NCBI GenBank assembly: GCA_015227615.1
Contig: JAALGZ010000007.1
Location: forward strand, 1,488,001-1,552,000
DNA: 64,000 nucleotides
Source: Labyrinthula sp. Ha
Taxonomy: Eukaryota > Sar > Bigyra > Labyrinthulida > Labyrinthulaceae
Reading direction: 5' to 3'
Shown here: positions 33,338 to 46,989 of the stretch, in pieces
Position numbering within the stretch: position 1 is the first letter of the stretch
Layout of the letters: each line of letters starts with the position of its first letter
Made by a program: the position numbers and the translations under genes
Notes under the pieces: model-generated
Databases searched by the model: none
Told to the model about the DNA's origin: nothing
The model's input: the letters and a program-made list of their open reading frames with translations, nothing else

Positions 33338-33988
33338 ATGAAGAGATTCACCGGATTTGAAAGCGTCCTGGTTAGTAAAGAGCACACTAATGGACTAGCT
33401 TATATTGCCATTTGCATTAGTAGTATAATTATTTTGAGTCAATTACTTATCACGCAAAAGAATCCAAAGAGGAAATTCTCTCGCAAGAACCGTTGGAAAG
33501 GCAAGAAGTTCAACAAGAGAGCATTTCGCGATAGAGTTGGTGTTGGTATCGGAGTTTTGATACTTGATCAAGAAGGAAATTGTGTTGTGGGAATCAGGAA
33601 ACGATCCCACGGGGCTGGACTACTCGCTCTTCCTGGGGGCTGGCTAGAAAAAGAAGAGACTTTAGAGCAGTGTGCCATTAGAGAAGTGAAAGAAGAAACT
33701 GGAATTGAAATACAGATTGAAAACTGTATTATACTTGATCTGGCACCTTCTTTGAATCGATTTTCTGGTACGAAGAACGCTAGTTTGACGGTATTCGCTC
33801 TATGTAAAGTTGAAGGGAAGTTAACACCTGATTTAAAGGAACCAGAAAAATGTGAGGGATGGTTCACAACACCTCTGAATACGCTCGATACTTTTTCAAA
33901 GGAAAAAAGGTTAGACATGTTTCCAAGTTTATTTTATCTTTATCAAAACACTAAAAAAATAAACAATTTATTAAACAAAGAGAACTAA
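33338..33988 (+). CDS. NUDT15/MTH2-like Nudix hydrolase with N-terminal membrane anchor
   Basis: 216 residues starting at the ATG at 33338. Residues 101-123 form a complete Nudix box: Gly101, Glu107, Arg115-Glu116, Glu119-Glu120 and Gly122 in the spacing GX5EX7REUXEEXGU. The flanking GIRKRSHGAGLLALPGG and EPEKCEGW are typical of the NUDT15/MTH2 group, which hydrolyses nucleoside triphosphates such as damaged dGTP. The N-terminus is unusual for that group: residues about 20-38 are a hydrophobic helix, followed by a very basic stretch (KNPKRKFSRKNRWKGKK). This predicts a membrane-anchored enzyme with its catalytic domain on the far side of a basic linker. The gene ends 37 bp from the stop of the convergent kinase. 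Confidence 0.88.
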   Translation: MKRFTGFESVLVSKEHTNGLAYIAICISSIIILSQLLITQKNPKRKFSRKNRWKGKKFNKRAFRDRVGVGIGVLILDQEGNCVVGIRKRSHGAGLLALPGGWLEKEETLEQCAIREVKEETGIEIQIENCIILDLAPSLNRFSGTKNASLTVFALCKVEGKLTPDLKEPEKCEGWFTTPLNTLDTFSKEKRLDMFPSLFYLYQNTKKINNLLNKEN

Positions 33989-34025
33989 TTTCTAAATAAC
34001 TTATATTTCAAAAAAACAAAAGACC

Positions 34026-35575
34026 CTAGACCCTGTCTATGTAGGAAGAATAAGAAGGTAAGCTACTTTCATTTGCAGGTTCCGCTCTATATGACTTTCT
34101 TATTTCTACTTCCTCTAGATTTCTGTGACTTAATAATATTTCATTAATTTGACGAATTGTCAATGCACATCTGAACCGTTTAAATATTTCCGTTTTATTT
34201 GTCCGTTGAGTATAATAATGTTGAATTTCATTCATCATAGGATGAAGGTGCATAATTTCGTTACAAGCTGAACTGATATAAGGATGAGCAGTTAATTGAG
34301 CAGCACTAGGCCGATATTCGGGTATACACATTAAACAACGTCCTATAAAATCAAAGAATTTGTTTATAAAAGTTAGTCGCTGGTTTGGTATGTCTGGAAC
34401 CTGCATGGAGTTATTGTCTATGTCTTTGACATTTAGTGTCGGCCTTAACAGAAGTTCATGCAATCTAGTTTGGTTTTCTTTTAATAAAGGAACCCTTTTA
34501 AATAACCTCGTTAGCCCTGGAGGTCTATTTTCAACTCCCAATATCATATTAGAGATTCTCCTGTCAATAAAGAAAAAATATCCGAGCGCAGAACCTTGAC
34601 TCAAACTTTTTTCTAAAAGAGTAAACCGAGCAATATATCTATTAAATGTTTGAGTACTCATATCTCTCAGTTCCTTAAGAGGTCCAAAACCAAGTAAAAT
34701 TTCCAAAAGAACTATTCCAGCAGCCCAAACGTCTGTTTTACTGCCATAATCAACCAAGACAGCAGATTCCTGGTCATCTGCTTCATAAAATAAGTTTTTC
34801 TTCATATGTTCAGGAGACATGTACCTTTCAGTACCAAGTGCATGAAGCTCATCCCTCGTAGAAGCCAAACCAAAATCGCAAAGTTTAACGAAGCCCTAAG
34901 AGTAAGAAGTAGAAATAAAAATACAGGGTATGTAAGCAAGATATTACTTGGTTTAATGTCATGATGGATAAACCCAAGGGCGTGGATTGCATCAAGACCT
35001 TTTATTATCCCAGCACCAATTGCTGCGATTTGGCGCCATGTAGGCGGTGCGTCATGTTTAACAAGTTTCTCTAAAGTTCCTCCATCACAGTGCTCTAGCA
35101 CAAGCCAATGTTCATTGAATTCTTCTTGCTGGTAGTACCCAAGAAACCTGGTAATAAACTTTTTTGCATATTTGTCCTTGGAAATAGTTTGCAAAGCCGT
35201 TCTTTCTCTATTTAGCAGGTCATGAAAAACTGTTTCGTCGTCCGCTGCGAAAGTTTTGTAGTGCATTCGTTTCACAGCAACTGGGGTGAAAGGTTTGTTT
35301 CCTGGGCTTCTAATGTACCCTTTGAAGATCTTGCCACTTGCACCAGTGTCAAAGTTGTCGCTTACCAGGGCAAACCTGAACTCAGTGCGTGTGGTAGCTT
35401 CAGATACTCTCATACGTGAAGATCTCCTCATCTGCGGTTCTAAGAGAACGTCAAATGCAGGAAGAGCCTTTTCTAAACCAAGACTGAGCATAGAAGAAAA
35501 ACTTGATCTTCTACCAGCACTTGTGAATGACCTTTGACTATAGAAACTACTTCTATCAAAATTGATGTTGTTCAT
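34026..35575 (-). CDS. serine/threonine protein kinase
   Basis: Two exons, 35575-34925 and 34895-34026, separated by a 29-nt intron, encode 506 residues. The kinase domain starts near residue 66 with a modified glycine-rich loop (TGASGKIFKG). Key residues are Lys102 in VAVK, HHDIKPSN with catalytic Asp206 (HHD instead of HRD), DFG at 224-226 and GTERYMSPEHM for the activation segment. Splicing joins NILLTYP to GFVKLCDFG, as the family requires, so the intron is well supported. A long insert containing a second lobe variation follows SKTDVWAAGIVLLEILLGFGP. The first 60 residues are Ser/Arg-rich and may be regulatory. The subfamily is not assigned. Confidence 0.88.
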
Positions 35576-38500
35576 TGTTTTCTACAGATTTGGTGTTGTA
35601 GTTATGTTCTACAAAGTCAGAAATTGAAGTAATTTGTACAAAGAGTATAGCTAAGTTATCAAAAAAATTATTACAGAAATCTCGGAACTTCAATCGGAGA
35701 ACGTGTCGCAGAGTATGTTTATAGAATGTATCGGTATATTGATAGAAAAGCTTATAATTTCAGTATGTTCTAAGAACGTATTCCTAGGAGCAGTGTAAGA
35801 GCTAGTTATGATTTATTAATTTTGCTGTATCAATTCCTTCACGAGATCATTGGAAGAGTTTTAGAGTAAAATTTGGATATACTCGATATTACGAGAACTC
35901 TCTCTTGGGGAATTAATACAGTATTCCTGCACAATTATCCTATATTATACCTCCTATGCTAGGTACTTCCACTAAGGAGAATTGTAACCCGTTTGACGAG
36001 TAACCGATTTGTTGCGGGATGTTTGGGTACTGCCCTATGACCACCTAAGAAGCTTCAACTTCTAGTCTATGGTAATGAAAAAACGGTAAGTAACAGTAAG
36101 AAAAGTTTTCTCAAAATACTTGCAGTAAGTACTATTTCTGCGGTTAATTCTTAATCCTGAGAAACTCGTTTGCTTCTCATTTCAAGAAAGTATTGAATGA
36201 GAATATCTAAGAAGAGAGATCTATAGTAATAACAACTTAAAATATGGCTAAACGTACGTGAAATAACCTATTTGGAAATCCTTTCTTCTATCTTCCAACT
36301 CAGGTTTCTGCCCTTTCTAACTATTGAACAATATTGTTTCGCATTTATTAGTTATTTTCTACATTTGACAAAGAATATTCATCTTGTTGAAAATTAAAGG
36401 CACTGATTATGCTAATTGCAGGAAAAACACCTCTTTGAACTCCGTGTTTGGGCAGCTTGCTGTTGGCCTACTCAACTAACCTTGAACTTAGTGTTTCACC
36501 TCATAAAAAGAACAAATTGGTTCTAGACATTAACTGATAACAGCTACAACTTGAAAGTTGAAACAGACAACCAGGTTGGGCGTTACTTCAGCCAATGCTG
36601 GCTCACTTTCTCTTAAAATCACTGCAACATCTGATTTTGTTTAAAAGTTTCTCTTTCACACAAGTCCTATTTTTCAGTTTTCTGTTAACCTATCTTAATT
36701 TTGACTGCAGCTAGGAAAGGAAGAAGATTTTTGCTGTTTTTCCTAAAGTATGGAACATAATATGACACAAGAATTAAAACGGTATAGTGGTGCTCACCCT
36801 TAACTCGGAATGATAAACGTTAAATGACAGTAGAAAGTCTTAACGGTATATACAGCTTTTACTGTTAAGAATTATTCGTTACTGAACCATATAAACCACA
36901 CATCCTAGAGGAATATAAGGTTTACTGTTTTGTGCGGAGCCCATGCTTCCCCGAAAACCTAAAAGGAATTTCCTTTGCAACCGAGGTATTTCTTTCAATG
37001 GGTTTAAATATGTCATGTCTTAGTACAAGAGATTTTGACCCAAGGCTCAATCCTTGTCAGGTAATGAAGAACCGAGGGCTATGTGACCTCTGTCGTGCCT
37101 CGACGAGATCCCACTATTGTTGGTACCTCAAAGATCCTTTCTACACGTTCTTATAATTCGACATGTTTCAAAGAGGGCTGCAAACGTCTTTCCCTGATTT
37201 AAGTCTTTATCTAGACCGAGGTCAATGTGCAACTGTCTCATTTCATGAATCAAATATGTCCATGTCTTTGAAATGTATCAAAATTTAGTCGTGGCCTAGT
37301 CCTCCGCCCTACGACAGTTGTTCAACCTGTATGTTTGTTAGTGAACTAGACGTCACCCTTTTCAAAAGCTTGTAGCTTCTACAAAGAAAGAAAATAAAAT
37401 GATTTGGATTCAATACTATTAATGCCGCAAGCATTAAGCTTCAACAGAAGCAGACTGTTTGTGAGTTGTGAAACACCCGTGGTTAACCTAATTGGGCGTT
37501 GTTCTTATCTCCTATAGTTTGCTTCATCTCGATTCGGTTTGCTATTAGCTTTGTTGGCACCACCTTGCTAATCATAAAGTCTAGATTAGCTAGGGCTTCT
37601 TCTAAGTAGAAAACTTTCATGTGTTAGCCGGTTTTACATAACTAAACAAATTCTTACTTTGAGGACTTTTGTAGTTTGGAACACAACATAGCCATACTTC
37701 TCCGAGAAAAATAGTCATCAGAAATACACCTTTCACATGTAGCAAGATTGATAACCTACCTCGCATCAAGAAAACTTACATCTTATCAACTCGTTTCGGG
37801 TTCTAGAATCCAGAATACTGTCACATCAGCGATGTGCTAGATTTTGGAGTTGCCTGTTTTCCAAATGTTTTTCGATTAAGTTCTCTTCAAAAGGATGACG
37901 TCGCAGAGCCAACAAGGCGAAGGAACTCAGCCAATTGTCGAAGAGATTACTATATTCATAGAGTTAAAAACGTAAGTATTGTTAATATTATTTTGGCCAA
38001 AAAGAGAAGGTCACAATAAGAACAGTTCAGGAAACTTGAAGACAAGAGCTCGGCCAATGTCAAGGAAATCTCGGAACATCCTTGAATCTCGAGTGAAAAT
38101 CTAGAATGTGCTCATAGTATAGATCTAGAGGTGATTGGAATAAGAAAAAAAGACCTATAGAACTATTGCTTAGAGAATTTGGAGCAGCATAAATACGCAA
38201 TCCCCATAATGGATGCTGTAATTGGAGCAAAATTACACAAGACGTGCTGATGAGGACACATCCATCAAAGTTTGACAGTTGGAAGAGAATTCTATTGTTT
38301 TTTTTTATCCTCATTCATCATTTCTTTTTAGTGAGGAATTGAAACTGTAACTAGCAGAGGTTAAAGCAGTTAATCTCTAGCTAAGCTATGGCAAACATTT
38401 TATTGCAAAATAGCATGTATATTTTTTGAGAAGAAATAGATATGTCTAAATTTTGCCTTTCTCTGTCTACATAGCTTCGTGTGAATACTTTATTTGGGTA

Positions 38501-41500
38501 TTATTCCCTGGTTTTACGCGAATATAACCGTACTACTATGAATATGTTATAGCATGACATTTCCAATTTATTTTGTTTGAGAACATCCATACATAGCCTC
38601 CTAAGTAATGTAAGAATTGCTAGGAACCCAATATTAAGATTAAACATTTTCACTAGATGATCTGAAGCATATTTTTGTTAGGCAGCTAAAAGTAGTTAGT
38701 GTACTGAATTTAACCACACTAATAAAGAATATTGATTATGACGGGATACTAGTACAGATATTTTGTAATGCAAATTGTAATATATTAGAAATGGTAAACA
38801 TGCATCAGAATTTCAAAGACCCTATGCAAAGCAATTAATCTTTAAGTTTTGAGTTAATTCAATTTTTTTCACAGATTATATATCGAAAGTGCAAGCTTGA
38901 GCTAAATTGTAAGGTATTTTAGCTCTGGAATATTTATTGGTTTTGGAATCTGATGTGTCTTCGTAATTGGTGCTCGTACGGTGTGCTTCCCTGCATATTT
39001 TATTGCTCGGAGTTATGAAAATCTTAATAATTCTATGATAACAGATTAATCTGCTACATTTGTGTTTAAAATATCCTTAATGAAAAGAGAATGGACTTGA
39101 TGCTATGTTACACATGTAATTGGTATCAATTAGTCCATTCACTAGAAGATTAGATATTTTTAATATTATACATCTTCTAAAGGTTGATACTTATTTCCTA
39201 GTACAAGAATTAATTTATACTTTAAATCTAACCCTCACTGTGGTAGTTCTTAGATATTACAGATCTTACTCTAACACTTCTAAATTACCTTGCATTTATG
39301 AAGGCTGTGAGAAGGGTTCCTAAACCCATCATATAATCCCATGCCCCTTTTTCAGGAAAGAAAGTGGTATATTTGAAGGGAAAAAAGTGAACTAAATAAC
39401 ATTGATGCGTTGTAAAAAAACTGATTTTTAGAAAGCAACATTGGTAGTATCTGCAAATAAATATCAAGCACTCTTAAGAAAGTGTTGAATATCACAAGTC
39501 ACAGAGACATTTAATAACTCACCTAGGGAGTAAGTTGTAAAGCCATTAAAGGTTGGATCGACCATATTCCCATGAGTACTGAACTAGATAATATGTTATT
39601 ATCTATCCGCTTGAGCCCAAAGATACTAGACTTTTTAGTACATCGGCAGAAAAAAATCATCCACAAGGTAATATCTGAGAAGAATACTTCGGAAGAACCA
39701 GGTTTTCCTTCGGAAACAATTTGACTGAATATCATGTTAGTAATTATGTTGCTCCTATGAACACAGTTTCATGATTAAGTATTATTCAAGTTAAAGCTTC
39801 AACAGCTAGATTTATCATTTGTTTCAATTGAAATTTAAAACACAAATTAGAAAGACTTTGATATGAAGCGAAAAGAATATATTTTTGCTAATTCCTTCAT
39901 ACATCAACCTAAACAAGAACATATTACGATCCGAAACCATCTCATTCCTAAATGGCTCTAGTGTTCTGCTGTTAAGCAAATTGTATATTGTTCGAGTTTA
40001 CATGTTAATACTACTAAATTTAGCAACTAAAGGAGTTAATGCTTCTAAAGAGAATAATGTATATATAAGATTATATTCTTACCTAAGAAAGCAATGGAAG
40101 TTAAAGGAAGTGCCATTGGAAGCAGCTAGATTCTCAATAGCATATAAAAGTGATTTCATAGAATGGTTAAATCTACACTTTTGAAGAAGCATATGATTAT
40201 TAGCGAAGAATACATAAGGGGTTTAATCATGATAATAACCAAACCAGAGGAATAGTGGCCCAAACATCCTGCTAGCAGAATGGAAGATTCGTATAAACTA
40301 GTTATGCAATTCGTAGAGCATGGCAGATTCTATATAGCAACAATGTAAATATTTATGAGAGGATTGGAGGAAATCTCCAATTGATACTTTGTATTTGTGA
40401 AAATTAATCTAAAATAAATACTACAGAGAGAGTCTAGGCCAAAATCATACAAATTCCATATCAGATCTAATGTTTCCTCATAAATAATGAAACGACAGGC
40501 TGTAAGTCCCATAATATGACTTAATCACCTATATTGGAGTTTGTAATATTACATCTAGAAAGTATTCAATAATCCTGTTTTCTAATTCTATGTAGTATTG
40601 TACACCAAAATAGAAATGAATGTGAATTTCCATGGATGTTCAGAGTACCTGCTTCATCAACTGTTCTTAGGCTATAGTTTGAATATATATGCTTAGTAAC
40701 TGATTTAGTTCTTACTATAAAATGACTGAAATAAGATAGACCATAACACACAAAAACCTATTTCCCTGAAAAAATCAAAAATTTTACTATACATGTTGGC
40801 GTTGTTTCTATACAATCAAAACTAGTCTCGTTTGATATGTCCTGGATATAGGACTAACAAAATAAAAAAAAGCAGCGTTTTATTGAAAATTCCCCAAAGC
40901 ACGAAAATATCCTATGAAATTTTTTTGAATGGATAATTTCACACAACTTTCAGTTAAACTATATTTTAGTTATTAGGTTCTAGAAGGCTTAACCATAGTG
41001 ACTCGTAGCTCAAATTGCTAAGCTTTGAAGCTTGGGGCTCTTTGGGATAGTTTATCTAAGGCACCTTTCCGCATTGAAGTGATACAATAGCTTATATGTA
41101 GTTTGCAGCGAAACAGTTATACAAGAGGAATAAAAAAAATACCTTCACCTTAATCACACAGCAATATACTTAATGCTTTATTTTTGGAGGAGAATAAGTA
41201 CTACCTGGTTTAAATAAAGAGATTTGCCATATTCACCTATTAAAATTAAGCCAAATAAACATTTTACGGTGCAATATCATACGTAATCTACTTAAGTCAA
41301 TGGATATGAGTGTCTAATTTCAATTATGACTTTAGGATTTGGGGTTTCTCTGCTGTATGAACATTCACTGACATGGCTATGCTATGCCTCTAGCCAGATG
41401 AGGAGTAATATAATCAAAGAACAGAAACTGCTAGTTTCACGTGTAGAGAATTTCATAAAAAATTAGGTGAAATATGGGACTCAACGACTTCATCGTTACC

Positions 41501-44197
41501 TGTTACATTAAATGCTATTCCGCAAAATGATTATAGTACCATCCTCTATGGCTCCAGCACTTTTTACTCGAGCATAATCCATAATGGTTAATGAGAAAAC
41601 TTTCCTATTAGAAGGCTGCAACTGATTATAAAGATTATCCGATGTTAGAAAGGCATAACATATATATATATATATTGCCCTGCCACTGGAAATATTTGTT
41701 TCCTATGTAGCGACAGAAAATTATTTTTGTGTATTGGTTGGTGTGAGCTTCTTAAATGAAATAAAAAAAAATTAACATGTCTCATTTGATCAAGCCAGTG
41801 GGAATTTTTGAAATCTTAAAATGTTCGTCCAAGTAGCTGTTTTGAACTTACTAGTTTGACTAAAGAATTTGTAATATATTTTTTCTTAGTTTTAGTACAT
41901 TAAATGTTTATTTTGCCTATTACAGCTTTATCAGATTATGCAAGTTGCAAAAACTTAGCTCCCTATTCAAGGCTATATAGTAAGAATTTTGCTTTAAATG
42001 AACCATGAAGTGCATTGTTTTGATAAGAGTTTTTATTAAGTACTTCGCACTATGTAAGCATATATTACTTTTGAACAGAGGAAAATGCATTGTCTTGCAA
42101 GTACACTTTTTAGTAGAGAGAGCTTGCTCTAACTAGAAGGGATATATATATTTTTCATTTCGGTACAACATGTAGATAACGCAGTGATTTTTCGTATCTC
42201 CGATTAAGTTTTCAGAATTTCAGAGCTCAACGCCATTGTCTCTATATTTGTAACCGTTTGCCCAGATGCTGACTATAGACATTAAAATTAATAAGAAACC
42301 TTGTATTGGTTTTGCATGGCTTACTCTTCAAGAAAGCTCCGTACTAAAGGAAAATACAACTTATATTATTTCATTTTAAGAACAGTTAAGACTTTAACCA
42401 TACGAAGATAAACCCACAAATTGATACTGCAATAAAGACTACGAAATGTCGCAGAGCAAGGGGCGATCTTTAAAGAATCTATTTAATTTTCAAGCAGTTT
42501 CAATATGAGAGGAGTATAATTCAGGGGAGTTGGATATCAAGACCAATATAGCTTTTGTTGTAATGCACATAGAAATTTATTTGCTCCTCGTTTAGCTTAA
42601 AAGATATTCTTAGGAAACAATCCTATTAACAAATAGCTGTAAGACTTAAGTTTATGCATATAAGACTTTAATGTCGCTAAATATGTTGTGAACATGGTTA
42701 TATACAAAAATTTGTTCAAAATTTCGATGAAGAATATCTACCTCCCAGGGCTTGCTATTCAACTGATGAAAAAAATATACTGAACAATGCTAAATTTACA
42801 GATCTCTTGACTGAAAAGCCAAATATTTATATCTTGAGGGATCAAAATGGTACTCTACCTAGTGTGAGGTTATAAAATCTAGGTTAGACATAATGCACGC
42901 TCGAGGAAAAAATTATAAGATGGAATACCGCTGGATCTTCATAAACAGCCGTGAAGATTTCTGTCATCAGGGTTTCAACAATAGAAAGTTAATCAAATAG
43001 TAGCCATGTGAATGAGGCCAAAATTCCTGTCAGGAAAGAAGAAAGATGCTTAAACTTCTATATTTCAACACTAGTTTAGTTATGGTCATAGCACAAAATC
43101 TACAGGTTCATGAAATAGTGATGGTTTGCATAATTAATCAGAAAGTAGATGTTCGCTTCAGACTCTTACCAAGGCTAGACTGTGCTTTGGTGTAATAATA
43201 AACTAGGAAAATTTTAAGTTTAATGGCATGATGTGTTTGTGAATTGAACTTGTTGTAAATAGATTAGCCTTAAACTAATGCTATTTTGATTAAGCTTAGC
43301 CAGGGACAGTGTCTTTTTCAAAAGTAATTTCAGCTGTCCCGTCACTGTTTCTTACTCCAGGTAGCAGAATTTATTTGTTCACGTCTGCTGAGTTCGAGCG
43401 CCCATAGCATGTTGCTCTTTTTATAGTCATCAGTACAACATTCAGAATTAGTCAGCATAAGTTCTTGCTCTAAGTGACAGCAGTTTTTGTTATGATCTTT
43501 AGCTAATTAGAGTTTGTATTTATTTGTTTGGTTGACTGTATAGAACAGCATGCAGAGATCGCTTTGCTTGTTGATGCCTTGAGAGAATTAATAATGAAAA
43601 CTATCTCAAATTTGGCAGTAAAGATATCTATATGAAAAGTAGCGCTAGAATTTTTGTAAGTTTTCCCTCGCACTATCGGTTCTAGCTCGTTTCTATGTAC
43701 CCCATTCTCAATTTTCTCTCGACATTCTAGATAACTCTAGGTCTGTTTCATGTTTGTCTTAATTATCTCCGTCTTCCGATTTTTTGGCTTTGTTTCACCG
43801 GTGCTAGTCTAATATTTCCTTGGAGAAAGAAATTATTTTCAGATATGTCATTCTACGGACTGCAACGGGCTTCAAAACCTCTGAACTATTTGTAGAGTCA
43901 TTCACATAAATGTTTCAATGACTTTTGAAAAAAAATTGTCAAAAGCAAGGAAAAACAATAAAATAAAACTGAAAAACCTGGAACCTCAAGATTTGGAAAA
44001 ACATGAAATTTCCAAATCAAGATTCTGGAGAATTTAAAGAGGTTCCACAAGTTGCTGGTCCTAATTATACACCTTAAGTTGCCACTCTGTTATTCCTATT
44101 ATTTAACACTACATATTAAGTGCTTCTTCTCCATCAAAATAAACAAAAAACTTATTAATATAAATATATATATATATAAATGAATGGTGACTAGGGA
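35576..44197. other. 8.6-kb gene desert
   Basis: Highly AT-rich. No gene is supported. The open frames at 36932-37156, 37834-38019 and 39885-40184 lack motifs. Short AT microsatellites occur near 41660-41677 and 44165-44180. A 10-bp perfect hairpin (GATTTGGAAA / TTTCCAAATC) is at 43990-44018. Confidence 0.4.
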
Positions 44198-44207
44198 ATC
44201 ATTTATC

Positions 44208-44285
44208 GAATAAGTTTTTTTGACTCCGGAGCCAAATACTCAAAATTTTCATTGGCCGAATTTTCAATTGCCCAAAATTATTTTT
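44208..44285 (+). repeat. left terminal inverted repeat of the MULE
   Basis: Pairs with 46990-47068. The conserved core is TTTTTTGACTCCGGAG followed by CCAAATACTC (left) or TCAGATACTC (right). The palindromic GACTCCGGAGTC-type centre may be a transposase-binding site. Confidence 0.7.
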
Positions 44286-44394
44286 TGAATAAAACAAACC
44301 AACAAAATCAAGATAAAAAATTTGAAATCATGACAGCTCCATAATAAAAGACATGACAGGACAACGCTAGGACCCAGAAAACACCATATTTTGC

Positions 44395-44765
44395 AAGATT
44401 GAACAAGATTATACAAGATTGAACAGGATTATATAACAGGAGAGCAAGGAAACACAAGAGGTATATATATTCAATAAAATGGGGCGCAAGAAGCGAGCTA
44501 CTAAAGGACAAAGGTAAATTTTCAAGTTTATACATAGCTCCTCAGAGGGGTCAAACCTCAATTTTTACTTCAGCCAATACTCAGGGATTAGGACTATTCA
44601 AAAAAAGGGTGGGGGTTTAACATTTATATTTAAAAAAGCAAGTTCAGGAAACCATATTTCAAGAAAACAAGTTCAAGAATTTATATTTCTAAAAAAAAAT
44701 TCAAGGATTTATATTTCAAGAAAAGTAAAGTGTGCAAGGTTAAAGATTTATGTTCAAGAACAGAT
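44395..44765. repeat. short tandem-like repeats inside the MULE
   Basis: Two 20-bp copies of AAGATTGAACAAGATTATAC lie at 44395-44436. Several diverged copies of TTCAAGAATTTATATTTCAA lie between 44640 and 44765, downstream of the transposase frame. Confidence 0.5.
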
Positions 44766-44773
44766 CACTTTTC

Positions 44774-46749
44774 TCACTCATCTGTGAGAAGAGTGGTCTG
44801 AGAGAAGTCCAGAGGCGAGACCACGTTTTCTCCCTTCCCCTTTCTTCTTTTGATCCTCTTCCTTGGTGACTCAAACATGATCCCACTTCCTTCAGAAACT
44901 TCATCCAAATCCCCGAAGTCTCCATCTGGGTTCTCCCTTAGCGCAGCGGTCATCTTCAAGACTGCTGCGTAGCTCTTCTTCCAGCCCTCGTTGCTGCTTT
45001 TCGCCTCTTCACAGAGCGCTTTGCATGCAGTGAGGAGCTTGGAATATTTAGCTTCCGGCTTTCTTGGGATGTAAGCTGCGTTCACAGGTGGAACTCTCAC
45101 CTTGAACTTAATACACCCACGTGGGCCATCGACTTCTCGCCCCATCTCCCTTAATGCTTGCTTGAACAGAGGATGCTCCTGGTACCTCCACCTCGCTGGA
45201 AGATGATCTATGTCCATGTATTGGGTCCTTTTACGATCACAATACCGTGCATAGTGACGACATGGAAAACGAAGATTTGTCCAGGTTTCACAAGTACATG
45301 ATTGAAGTTTTACCCCTTCCCTTTCAATAACCTCCAACACATGCTTCATCCTTATTCTCATGTTTGAATCACTGACAATGAACTTTCTTGAACTCAAATC
45401 TTCAACAATCCAGCACGCTCCCATCAACTTCAACTCCTTTGTGAACATTTCATCAGCTTCCTTTGAAAAATCTTTATCCTCCCTAATCAAATCCTTAATT
45501 TTTTTCAAAGTTCTCTCCATGTACTTATCCACATTATTCTCGTGGTGGGTTACAACTTCATCAAGTGTTCATGTTTTAAGAGAACTTTTTAAACAACCAT
45601 TCCCTTTGATGGCCGAGTGTAATGATTCAACCCTCTGAGTAGCGCTGTGAGAGAACGTTAGAAGTTTTCTCGTCATTTCCCAACACACTTTGTTTTTTTT
45701 TCCTTAATTTCTTTTAGGGCAACTTGCTGTGGTTCTTCAGGATATTCAACCAACATGTTTTCAATAAGCTGATCAAGTTTTTTTTCTTCTGAAAAGGTTC
45801 CAGTGAGAACATCGCCCAAGCTGCTTGTAAATTTTATTTTTTTCATCCCTTTTAGGCCAGATGTTGCTGAGTTCATGGTCGCAAGAAAATGTTTCCTGCA
45901 AAGAATGTGAGACGCCCCCACCTCCTCTACAGCTGCTTCTAGTGCTTTACTCCCATCGGTCATGATGATTAACGCATCCTGAAGACCCACAAGTTTCAGC
46001 CCTTTCACCACATCTTTACTGGACTCGCTCTCCATCATTGAGCACCCGAAATTTATGGTATTAAGGAAACAATGGATCCCGCAAGTGAACATTGCCACCA
46101 AACGATATCTGCTCATTCCATGGGTAGTATCCACTTGGATACTATCCCCATATATTTATTTTAATTTATTTTGTAGGTCCTCTTGAAAGCTGACTCCATT
46201 TAGAATAGCTTTGCCTTCCTTGGGATAATCCCATGTCAGATCAAATCTTCCTCCACGTTCTAAGCATTTTTTCCCACACGTAATTAACTTTTTAATATTA
46301 TTATCTTCGCTAGCGTCAACGCCTTCTTTAGCTTTTTTCATTATTCTTCTTACTAGTGCTTTGTCAAACAATGTGCCTGGAAAATTGCGATGTAGAGCGA
46401 CATCTGCCGCTGCAGTTCCACTTTCAGCAACCCCTAGGTTTTTAATCATTTTTAATTCTTCTGTTGTAAGCTGTTGTACATGTTGTTTTATCTTTCCTAG
46501 TGCTTTTTCCTCATGATTGCAGTGATTTTCGTTAATTACGACGAAAATGTACTTAGAAGTTTCAAGATTAAGCTTAATGTTAACTTCAAATGAACAATTT
46601 TTGTCTGAACTACACTTAATTTTACATCTCTTAAGTCTTTTGCAGTTCCAACCCCACTTAGCAAAGCTGATTGCCTCGTCAAAGTAGTGAGAAGAACGAA
46701 TTTTCCACTTAAAGCGACCACTGGCAAGTCTACTGATCACTTCCAGCAT
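44774..46749 (-). pseudogene. MULE transposase, disrupted
   Basis: Three open segments of one transposase (46749-46159, 46155-45673 and 45532-44774). The N-terminal part has the Cys/His pattern (CKIKCSSDKNC, then ENHCNH) of the FLYWCH/MuDR DNA-binding type. The middle carries the DDE-type catalytic Asps in IQVDTTHGMSRY and MTDGSKALEAA, followed by LCRKHFLA. The C-terminal part has a SWIM zinc finger CTCETWTNLRFPCRHYARYC. The frame is broken by a TAA at 46156-46158, a phase change at the nine-T run 45693-45701 (plus strand) and a further TGA just before the last segment. This copy is therefore unlikely to make transposase. The intact termini could still respond to one supplied from elsewhere. 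Confidence 0.8.
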
Positions 46750-46989
46750 TTCTTCTGAAGTAGAATACGTTCTGTAGTCCGTTTTCCTAGTAGTTCTGAT
46801 TCACTTTTTTGTTCAGGGTTTCCAACCTCTGGTTGGAGGCTTGTCTCTTTGGTTTCGTCTTTTTACATAGTTTTTGTTCGTAATTTTGTTTTCAAATTTG
46901 CCCAAAATATTTTTGTCTGCTCTCTTTAAATTTTCTCTAAGTATGGGATTCTCAAATTCTTCGCATCGATTATCCAGACGAAGTATGAT

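Noticed and set aside
36932-37156. 74-codon open frame with several Cys
   Set aside because: Cys spacing fits no zinc-binding pattern and neighbouring sequence shows no coding character.
39885-40184. 99-codon open frame in the desert
   Set aside because: Rich in Leu/Ile/Asn/Lys as expected from AT-rich DNA, with no motif and no support from splicing.
43990-44018. 10-bp perfect hairpin GATTTGGAAA / TTTCCAAATC
   Set aside because: An isolated AT-rich hairpin with no U tract, repeat family or gene context. Not enough to call a terminator or RNA.
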